A stretch of 39,187 nucleotides of DNA from contig LRSR01007879.1 of NCBI GenBank assembly GCA_001579985.1, positions 1 to 39,187 on the forward strand. Reading direction: 5' to 3'. The notes under the pieces were generated by a model. The model was given only the letters and a program-made list of their open reading frames with translations. It made no database searches and had not been told where the DNA came from. The position numbers and the translations under genes were made by a program. Positions within the stretch are counted from its first letter, which is position 1, and the number at the start of each line of letters is the position of its first letter. Source of the DNA: Hypsibius dujardini (taxonomy: Eukaryota; Tardigrada; Eutardigrada; Parachela; Hypsibiidae). Shown here one piece after another: positions 31,433 through 39,187 of this stretch.

Positions 31433-32639
31433 TCCCACCCCGTTTATTTCGAGACCGAAGAGCATTTTAAGTTCAAAACTCCATCTCAGTTTTGTTTTGA
31501 CATCGATACGGGAAGGGAGAACTACCACTGCTCTGTTTCTCCGTGTGCAAAAACTTACTTCTTGTCTTGCGCTCGGTGCAAAGTCATTCTCTGTTTTACT
31601 CATTTCTACCACTCTAACCACTTCTGTGACGTTATTACTTAACTTTTATATTTTACACCTCTTGGTAAATTAAATTTTCATTCAGTTTCAGTTACAATAG
31701 TTTAATGACGTCGGCAAACAAGCCAGCGTACTCGCTCGTGTTAACAAATAGTTCAATTAATGCACGCAGCTTGCGGTAATATTAAGAGCGCCCTCTATGT
31801 ACCACCCCGGATTGATTTTAGATTTTCAATTAAAATATTGAGAAATAAGTTATTTGTACACAAAAAAATAAAAAAGTGGAACATTTCGCCTTCCAGAGAT
31901 GCAAAATTTCCTTGATAGAGTGTAAAGTGCAACGTGCCATACAGGGTGAGGAATTATTTAGCGGGAGTGCCAATATTGTATGCTAACACATAGTACAAAA
32001 TGTACAATCGTATGCTACGATTAGCTAACACATAGTACAAAATGAGAAACAATATAATCCAGTTACTCAGAATTGGACTGCGCAGTATCCTTTTCGTCCA
32101 GATCAATGTCTTCGTTCTCCGGCGCCTGTCTGACTCTGAGTAACTGGATTAATTTGTTTCTTATTTTGTACTATGCGTGTGCCTGCAATCTTCACCCGTG
32201 TGAAAGATGATTAGGAGAGCTGGTCGATTTGAATGCGCTGGCTGTTGCTCGTTATGTCTGGGATGTCAGCTACGTGGAGAACGCATGGCTGCCGGAGTCA
32301 TCATTGTCGCAAACAATGTTATCTCATGGCAATTTTAGTGATATTGAAGAATTTCTAATGTTTGTACAACGTTCTCATTCATGGGATTGCATAGTTAAGC
32401 ATGATTTTCTTGCTTGTTTCCATTGGGGCTAAAGGAAACCAATAGTCATAGCAGTGTCTTGTTCAGCAGCAGTGAGAAGCGTCCACTTCAAGTCTCTCGG
32501 CCTACAGTTCTCTTCATCGATTCTATGTTTGCGGTTTGCGCGTTTCTTCCGACAGTGTGCTTATTGTGGAGTACTGTATATTACTAGCGAAGTTAGAAAG
32601 ATCTTAATTTTTAACACCATCCCTGATCTGATTTTCTTC
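31433..32639. other. Intergenic; inverted repeats at 31982-32175 only
   Basis: No gene is supported. A short ORF at 32229-32432 has no domain. The inverted/direct repeat complex is listed separately. Confidence 0.45.
31982..32175. repeat. Small inverted-repeat element with a duplicated end
   Basis: Arms 32031-32070 and 32136-32175 are inverted copies (CATAGTACAAAAT...GTTACTCAG, few mismatches) around a 65-bp loop. The outer 21 bp of the left arm (GCTAACACATAGTACAAAATG, 32024-32044) also occur as an exact direct repeat at 31982-32002. The loop read on the minus strand is open and acidic (ENEDIDLDEKDTAQSNSE, then stop), possibly a coding relic. Confidence 0.65.
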
Positions 32640-34002
32640 ATGGCTCACTTTCTACATTACCTCTCCATCGCGTTGGTTCTATGCAAACAGGCCGGTCATT
32701 GTTTTGCGGCTTGGGGCGAGTGTGACAGGCGAACCGGACCAGCGGGTAACTTTGGATGTTATCAAGACAGCCGATATCAGGGCGAACAGTATGCAAACTG
32801 TCTGTCGGATGCATATATTAAGCAAAAATCCGGCGGACGCCACTTTTGTATGGACACGACTGCGGTCTATTGCTGGCATGAATGCATGGCCGAAAATCAT
32901 GATCTGTTTAGCGGAGTAGTCAGACCAGACTGCGCCTGTACTCCCGAACCGGACGATCCCTCCGCTGCCGCCCTGTGGTTGCCGGAACAATGTTACAGCC
33001 CGGATGGTCGCGACTGCACCCGGATACAGCGAGTGCCTCGAGCGGAAGCATTCTTGCGCCGGGCATCAGGCCGGCTACGCCATTCGATATGCCGAGAAAT
33101 TCTGTCAACTGTACGACGATCACTACCACTCCTTCTCCGGTCAGGGTCAGCAGTGGGTCGATGGCGTACGGAAATGTCTACAGGTGTCGTTGGTGCCAAT
33201 GATACGACCATACTACAACGGCGACTGTGCCAGAATTAAACAGCAGGCATTCACCTCTCACGCACCCTGCTACGTTACACCGGGCTTTGGCGCGCCCTCC
33301 ATGTGCCAACTGGGATACCGCGACTGGTTTACCGCGTTCTGGACCATCAAAGGCGCCTTTTTGACCTCCGACGCACTGGAGACTGTCACCGGCGTCCTGG
33401 ACGTCATGGTAGCGTGCCCCAACCACCCACTAACTGGCATTGCTGTTGGCTTGGTGTTTGGTGCTGCGTGGCCTGCCAGTCGTTTCGGTAAGATGGTAGT
33501 CCTTCGGCTGCTACTACGACTACGACTACCCAAACGCGCTGCCGACGAGCCCATTGGAATGGTCGATCGGTTTGGCCTAGCAGCCAAGGTCACCGACGCA
33601 GTCTCCGCTCATTTGCAGTGGAATCACAATCAATTGGACTGGTTTGCGTTCGTTCAGCAGGAGGATATCGATGCCAGCGGTGGCATCCGATCGAATGTAT
33701 CCGTGAACATTTGGCTCATCACGAAAAACGCGAGCGTGGCTGTGGATCTTGAACAGGAAATCGGAAAGTTTCAAGACTGGATCGCGTCGGGGCGGGACGG
33801 CCTACACTTGGAGGTGAATGGGACGCATTTCGAGCCAGCCAGTCTGAGTGTGTGCGACACGACAGACTGCGGGAGGATCAACTCAACCGTCATCGCTGCG
33901 CCTGCACCTCCGCCGACAGTAGCAGCAACAGCCACCGTCACTGCGCGCAGCACAACTGAAATTTGGATGCCAATCTGGTTTGCAATTACGTTTATCTTTT
34001 AG
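32640..34002 (+). CDS. Cys-rich extracellular protein, probably GPI-anchored, with an apparent frameshift
   Basis: ATG 32640 starts a signal peptide (MAHFLHYLSIALVLCKQAGH). A Cys-rich N-terminal part with about 11 Cys runs to CYSPDGRDC near 33017. The frame then shifts by one base (33018-33024) and continues to the stop at 34002, about 453 residues in all. The second frame holds a helical Cys domain (SECLERKHSC, EKFCQLYDDHYHSFS, VRKCLQVSLVP). Its Cys spacing and amphipathic pattern are faintly like stanniocalcin; this is tentative. A C-terminal domain has several N-glycosylation sites and ends in a short hydrophobic tail (STTEIWMPIWFAITFIF), like a GPI-attachment signal. No intron can fit in the shift, so it is either a sequence error or a recent lesion. 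Confidence 0.6.
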
Positions 34003-34296
34003 CAATGCGTTTTTAGATGTTCGTCCAGCTGTCCGACTTGGCGAAGAATATCGGGTGTTTGAGTTGTGGAAGCCCTAGTGCGGAGAGTGCTTCTCAGTTC
34101 TTGCTTTTGTTTTGGAAGACCTAGTTTGCTCGAGTTATTGCATCGGTTGCTGCACTCGCGAGATTTATTCCAAAATTTGTCTTTGCACCCGGTAGGTCCA
34201 TGTCTTACGTATGGCAAAAATGTATCAGAGTCAACGAAGAGCTGCTAGTCACGCGATTAATTTACTTGGATTTCAATTCCGTTAAAACGAGTGCTT

Positions 34297-34929
34297 TCAA
34301 GAATCGACACCTTCAGGCACTCCTTCCATGGTTCCAATTGTCAGCACTCGCGCCTGTCTCTCTCCCGTTGCACCGCGTTGGAAAGCAGCAAAATACTTTG
34401 TGCAACACAGAGACCCGTTGGGGTAGCTTGCATTTGATTCATCGCAACAGCACCAGTAAACCACTCCGTCAGCGTTTAAATGAACCTTTGACTCACCGGT
34501 CAAAATCCATACTGAAACAAATTGAATGTCCTGGCCCACCAGCACTGACACCGGCTTACTGTGGTACAGCTGGGGAAGGTAGAGAGTTACAGCGTCACCA
34601 GCAGCATTTGCGCTAGCGTCACTCGCCGGCGGGTCGCCATTTCCAGCGCAATAGGAGCTGGTGGTTGCATCTGGTGACGATGGACATTGATAAACTGCCA
34701 CCGCCATCCCGCCAACATGAAACTCCTTAGACCCAGATCCTAAGCACTCCACATCCTGTGATAGCGTAGGGACGTAGGACAGGACGGGCACAAAACAATC
34801 ACCCAGCCTATCGGGCAGTATCAGGCTACACAGGCCCAACGTGTAGCAGGAGATGCGAGCTGCCCCGACCGATGGATGTATGAAGACGACTACGAAAGCA
34901 ACGCAAGCGATCCTGTAGCTGGCAATCAT
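34297..34929 (-). CDS. Secreted Cys-rich protein, unrecognised family
   Basis: A 210-residue ORF with a signal peptide (MIASYRIACVAFVVVFIHPSVGAA) at ATG 34929. The mature part has about 12 Cys, including a CCC and a CC pair (YWCCCDESNASYPNGSLCC), and two N-glycosylation sequons. No transmembrane segment is visible after the signal. I do not recognise the domain. It converges with the GPI-type gene (294 bp between stops) and diverges from the P2X-like fragment. A reverse-strand AATAAA lies at 34164-34169, about 130 bp past the stop. No intron is needed, but an unseen 3' exon is possible. Confidence 0.55.
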   Translation of the reverse strand: MIASYRIACVAFVVVFIHPSVGAARISCYTLGLCSLILPDRLGDCFVPVLSYVPTLSQDVECLGSGSKEFHVGGMAVAVYQCPSSPDATTSSYCAGNGDPPASDASANAAGDAVTLYLPQLYHSKPVSVLVGQDIQFVSVWILTGESKVHLNADGVVYWCCCDESNASYPNGSLCCTKYFAAFQRGATGERQARVLTIGTMEGVPEGVDS

Positions 34930-35269
34930 GGTCAGATTAACCGCCGGGCTGCTTCATTTTCGGTAGTGGTAAGGCAAACGGCGGGCGATCCATCAGTTGA
35001 CGATCAGATCACCGTTGATCAGGCAAATGACCAATTTGATGGCGACAAACTGCAGGAGTTTGAGGCCGAATTTCCGGCCGTCTCTCCGTGCCCAAGCGAC
35101 GAGGACGAGAAGGAGGGTGCTTTTACGGAGGCTATGACGAGGCCGATGGTCAGCGTGACGACGATCTATGCTATGAGCTCCGCGGTATCGGCCGCGGAGA
35201 GCTGGAACGAGGGTGCCTCAGTGCTTTGCATTTGATAGGGCAAAGTCGAATTACTCTATTTAATTGAGA

Positions 35270-35853
35270 TTTTTCTTCCTAAACTATGTCCAACTTCCCG
35301 AATTCAAAGGGAAACTGCGCAACATTCTCAGCACGATGACGGAGGAAGATGTAAAGAAATGCCGTTACAATCGCACCAGCGAGACCAATAAATACTACCC
35401 CATCTTCGTTGTTAAGGATTTGGTGAAGTTAGCGTTGGATAAGGAGAAGCCCCCGAGTAACTTCTCGAAGATCGCCCGTACCGTGAGTCTTAAGCTTTGG
35501 CAAGGCTAAGTACATAAGGTTAAATATCCTTCAGCCTTTTTTACCAGTGTAACTTTATTTTATGCCTTCAATGCACACAGGATGCCGTCTTCTCTTTCAA
35601 CATCAAATGGAACTGCAATTTCGACTATGACGAGTCGGAGTGCAAGCCAGAGTATGAGTTCCGGCGGATGGACTCGACCGACGAGAAGATCGCCAAGGGC
35701 TGGAACTTTCGCCACGCCGACTACTGGAACGCCCCGGACAGGACACGCCGGAAAACCTTGTACAAGTACTACGGGCGTGATGAACTCGAGTTATACTCGA
35801 CACCGTATTTGATTCTGCATTTACGGATAACTTACAGGTTAGCCAAAACGTAA
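35270..35853 (+). pseudogene. P2X receptor ectodomain fragment (both membrane helices missing)
   Basis: Two exons, 35270-35482 and 35581-35853, are joined in phase 0 by a clean GTGAGT...ACACAG intron. They read like the second half of a P2X (ATP-gated cation channel) ectodomain: NYVQLPEFKGKLRNI, then YYPIF, FSKIA, KWNCNFDYDESECKPEYEFR, GWNFRHADYW and KTLYKYYG. Asn/Arg of the NFR motif and Lys of TLxK, which contact ATP in this family, are kept. The Cys before PIF is Tyr here, so one conserved disulphide would be lost. No TM1 exon was found upstream, where a minus-strand gene sits. No TM2 follows before the stop at 35853 and the next gene at 36161. A possible upstream exon at 34940-35230 (+) is weak. 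Confidence 0.65.
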
Positions 35854-36160
35854 AGTAATTCAACAGTAACCGCGCTCTAAATCATCATACGCAATAATTA
35901 TGCACTCAACGGTCATAAGTAAGGCAGCAAACAGGCGGTTGAATCGTTCGAACGAATATTTTAAAAGTAATGAACCGCATTTGAACAACGGACATACGGT
36001 GCTGCCCATTTAGCCATCAGTTGATCAGCCATTTTTATTCAAACATCTGCCCCGTCTTTTGCCAGACAGTCAGTACAAGTGCATTAAAAACCATCATCTC
36101 AGTCTTAAATAATACTTTTTCTCTGTTTGAGATCACAGCAGAAGAAGCTGTTTATGTGAC

Positions 36161-37824
36161 ATGGCTTTCAGTTGCTTCAGTATCCTCCTTTTCGTCCTGT
36201 TTCTTTTTCAGGGATCTTTAGCCAAGTTTTTGGCCGATTTTACAGCAACTGATCATGCTCCCATGATTTTATCCACGCGAGCAGTTGTTAGCCTCGATAA
36301 TCAACATGCAGCCTGGCCACAGCCCGATGGCATTCCATACCGTTTAGACGGCAGATACAGTTAGTATCTTCTCTTGCCTTCATCTATTTGGGATTTATAT
36401 TTTCGGTTTGATCTCGCAGGTCAACAAGATCAGGCCGCTGTTGTGGGGGCCTTGAATGAAATCCAGAATAACATGCAACAGTGCATCAAATTCGTGCCGT
36501 ACAACCCCGCAACTGATGCGCAAAAACCCAACATATATATTGGGCCTATGACCACGCCTCTGGAAAATCCAAATTCGGGGTGAGTGTAGCGAAGAAGAGT
36601 GCATTGAGTTTTGTTATTATTTTGTTAAAAATCTTTCCAATCAAATTAATTGCGCATTGAATATGAACATATTTTTAGGGCACTATTTCCCGGTTGTTTT
36701 GCGTTTCCTGGTGTGGTCGTGAGGGGAGGAAGACCGGTGTCTTCTGGACAGAAACTAGGCCTGGTGAATGGGACTCACGGATGTTTAGAGAACAAGCGGG
36801 ACACGATGAAGTACATCGGTACGAAATACTGATGAAACACGGTTTGCTAATGACAGGGTCTTGACCAGATGGGCAAATGAAAAGCCCAGTATTAGGGCGA
36901 GCTATTAACTGGTGAGTGCGCGGAGGCGAGACAGAGAACGAAAACGAGAGAGTCGCGACACTGATTTTATGCTGTGAGCGTCAAGCCGAGAGCTCGAACG
37001 CTCACCATAGGAATCCACAGACACACCAATCATCCAATCATAACATACACAAATATGTAGTGGGGCGTGGTCTGCGGAGCACTGCCCTAACAATATATTC
37101 ATGCCAAAATGATGTTACTGTTTCAGTGAACGCGCTCGGCCTTCGCGATGAGTGGCGACGTCCGGATCGCGATAATTACATCACAGTCAGTCGCGTTTTT
37201 TTCTCTACATAATGAATTTACAATGAGACATGTTGATAACTTGCACATCAAAACCTAATCATGGCTATCTGTACGACCCATTTCGAAAAATTTCATTTTT
37301 TTCAGGAAAAAAGAAAAATTATAATAATTGTTAATTAAAACATTTACTCGAGTAACAATCGCTCGCGGCTTGTTCTTCTATTTTGCCTGTGTAAAGCGCG
37401 TGACATTTTCAATTGTTCACAGGTTAATTTGGTGAATGTGAGAACGGGTATGTGTACCAAACACGGCTAGACCATCACGTGATGACTTGAGAATTCTTCA
37501 TAGACGTCGGTGTACCACCTGTTGATCTGATTCGAAAATACCACGACCCCATAACTCCAGTCGACACTCGTCCATCACCGCAGACCATCGTCAATTTGAC
37601 GGCCTTCGACTACAACAGCATCACCATGCCTGCACTCACAAAATTCACCTTAGATCCCAGCAAACCGCTCTACACAATCGTGCCTGGACGAGTTCAGACC
37701 TTGAATGGAGTGGCTAACACTTCGGTCACAGCCGCAGGAAGCCTGGCACAGTTAAGCAGGGACGACTGCGAAGGCTTGAAGGCCATTTATGCCTCAACGT
37801 GTGCCAACATTGTCTGCCCAGATC
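36161..37824 (+). other. Domain: astacin fold lacking zinc ligands
   Basis: The exons encode a signal peptide, a short pro-region and the astacin start AAWPQPDGIPYRLDGRYS. CIKFVPYN, PGCFAFPGVV and LGLVNGTHGCL follow. The zinc motif HExxHxxGxxHE reads KYIVNALGLRDE (residues 164-175): His, Glu, His and His are replaced by Lys, Tyr, Asn and Asp. The following RRPDRDNYIT is almost perfectly kept. The Met-turn (usually SxMHY) reads SITMPA. Peptidase activity is therefore not expected. The intact framework and open exons argue against a plain pseudogene. Confidence 0.8.
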
Positions 37825-39034
37825 GTACGTCTCATGGGTCAGAAAAAAACACTTGCCTCCATTTTTATATACATTTCATGTTCCTTTTTAGCTTACGGAT
37901 CTGGTCCCACCCAAACAACCGGACGAATTTTCTCAATCAAATACGGCAAGGCAGCACGTTTCGAGGTTGTAATACAAACAGAAGACCTGATCATACGAGA
38001 GAAAAGTTTAGATGTCGTAGTTTGTTTTATTAGGACGCAGTGGTCAACGAAAATTGGCGGGCTGATTCGGTCAGCAACGAGAGAGGACCAATGTGTATGC
38101 AGAACCCGAGTCAGCCACCGTTTACGTTGACAGGCGTAACAGCCTTCGCGGAGGACTGTCTCTATCTCGACGTTTATGTGCCACCGGGCTTCCTCACTCC
38201 GTATTACTGCAGCCAAGCTGGATTAACGGGAGGCCCCGTGTCTGCACTATGTCAAAACACAACCAAATTACCCGTTTTCATGTGGTCCTGGGGTGGACTA
38301 CTTTCGAGTATGGAAAAACCTTACCTCTGATTGCTTTTGAGTATTCCATTCGAATTTCATTAAAGCCATTATGATTGAATTTTTACAGGTAACGGTAGAG
38401 GTCTCCCCAACGGCGGTGGTGACCTTGCAAAAACGCTAAACGTCGTGGTCGTGATCCCACAGTATCGCACCGGTGTATTCGGTACTTTGAAAGATCAAAC
38501 AACGCATTGGAATTTTTTTTAAATTAAGTTATGAAATATTCATAGGTTTTCTCAGTACGGGAGATAGTGCAATACCCGGTAACTACGCCCTGAGTGACAT
38601 GAAGGCCGCCTTCAACTGGGTCTACCAGTACATCGACCAATGGAACGGTGACCGCGACAGAATTACGGTGTCAGGCCAGAGTGACGGTGCTGCTATTGTG
38701 TCTGCCATGATGATTGATCGAACGATTGCGTGTGAGTACGATTTAGATTAAGAACCTTCAGTAGAGTATATCTTGGACTAAATGTGTAAAGTATGTTTTC
38801 GTGTTCGCATTTCCAGCACGAGTTTTTGGTACCATCACTATGAGTGGTAGTGTACTCTCCCCCTGGGCCATCAAGGAAGGCCCACTAACTAACGCAGTGG
38901 GCCTCGGGGCTCGGGGAGGTTGTGCCACCACACCAACTTCATCGCTCGCAGCTTGCTTGAAAGGTCTCGACGCGCTGACACTGCGAACGCTGGCAGACGC
39001 CTACTTTGCCGATCCAACCATACCTCATGCCCCG
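36161..39034 (+). CDS. Pseudo-astacin/carboxylesterase-like fusion (runs off window)
   Basis: Ten exons with consistent phases: 36161-36359, 36420-36579, 36679-36818, 37127-37189, 37504-37824, 37892-37965, 38034-38292, 38389-38481, 38546-38731 and 38817-39034, giving 571 codons in the window. The last donor, CCG|GTAAGG, leads outside. Residues 1-21 are a signal peptide, about 50-294 an astacin (M12A) fold, and about 295 onward a carboxylesterase/cholinesterase fold. The astacin zinc site is destroyed, while the esterase nucleophile Ser482 (GQSDG) is kept. The astacin part has no natural stop; its last exon ends NIVCPD|GTACGT and splices in phase into the esterase. An in-frame ATG inside that intron allows a separate esterase start, so two overlapping genes remain possible. 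The product is expected to be secreted. Confidence 0.65.
37892..39034 (+). other. Domain: carboxylesterase/cholinesterase fold, N-terminal two thirds
   Basis: Landmarks in order: TTGRIFSIKYGKAARFE (family start), GPMCMQ, AEDCLYLDVYVPP (family SEDCLYLNVY), KLPVFMWSWGG (normally the IHGGG oxyanion segment), VVVVIPQYRTGVFGFLS, PGNYALSDMKAAFNWV, GDRDRITVSGQSDGAA with nucleophile Ser482, and ITMSGSVLSPWA. The usual FxGIPYAxPPxG stretch is absent and HGGG is WGGN. The Glu/Asp and His of the triad would lie beyond the window. Hydrolase activity is plausible but uncertain; many proteins of this fold are non-catalytic adhesion molecules. Confidence 0.85.
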
Positions 39035-39187
39035 GTAAGGTTTTTTTGCAATTAATTGTAAGGGTAAGACCTCCATGACTATGACCACAGCAAAGCTGCT
39101 AAGCGTTTTTGCTCACTTGGGGGGGGGGCTGTTTTCCATGCCACCTGATGGGGTAAAAGATTTGTGTTCATATCGCTTGGGTGAGGG

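Noticed and set aside
32454-32639. Extending the GPI-type protein upstream of ATG 32640
   Set aside because: The upstream reading is not signal-peptide-like, whereas ATG 32640 begins a clear one.
34876-35235. 119-codon acidic plus-strand ORF as an independent gene
   Set aside because: No signal peptide, domain or splice context makes it convincing; it is mentioned only as a possible decayed P2X exon.
1-39187. tRNA, rRNA, CRISPR arrays or bacterial-type operons
   Set aside because: I scanned for tRNA B-box words, rRNA-like blocks and regularly spaced direct repeats and saw none; splice structures show the DNA is eukaryotic.

Overview
This is invertebrate nuclear DNA, not bacterial or organellar. 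The evidence is spliced genes with consensus splice sites, many short introns (about 55-100 bp), GC-AG introns, TA-flanked mariner and MITE elements, CTGT/CAGA microsatellites and low gene density. A chitin-binding type-2 domain, an astacin fold, a CYP2-like P450 and a P2X-like fragment suggest an ecdysozoan such as a tardigrade or small crustacean. The species cannot be fixed from the sequence. Exon models were built by hand from GT/GC-AG sites. In each complete spliced model the exon phases agree and the summed length is divisible by three.

Layout. 1-3178: a decayed DD37D mariner (704-1996) between two arrays of a ~39-bp palindromic repeat. 3179-5496 (+): secreted protein with one chitin-binding domain and five cystine-knot-like repeats. 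7269-11991 (-): tandem pseudokinase-kinase gene whose introns hold tandem repeats and a MITE. 12000-18500: no convincing gene; two oppositely oriented arrays of a 9-bp repeat (14022-16480) resemble a fold-back element. 18587-20537 (+): complete cytochrome P450 with a TATA box. 21199-23274 (-): complete secreted trypsin-like protease. 24680-25223: long inverted-repeat element. 25790-26507 (-): small secreted protein with a hAT-type MITE in its intron. 27510-27792: another MITE. 29030-29566 (+): four-helix membrane protein. 31088-31432: pogo/Tigger-like transposase relic. 32640-34002 (+): Cys-rich, probably GPI-anchored protein with an apparent frameshift. 34297-34929 (-): secreted Cys-rich protein. 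35270-35853 (+): P2X receptor ectodomain fragment. 36161 to the window edge (+): an astacin-fold domain without any zinc ligand, spliced in frame into a carboxylesterase-like domain.

Most recognisable genes encode secreted or membrane proteins. They lie on both strands with separate promoters; nothing suggests an operon. The most unusual item is the pseudo-astacin/esterase gene. The intron joining its halves also reads, in frame, as a start codon plus signal peptide for a stand-alone esterase. The tandem pseudokinase-kinase is second.
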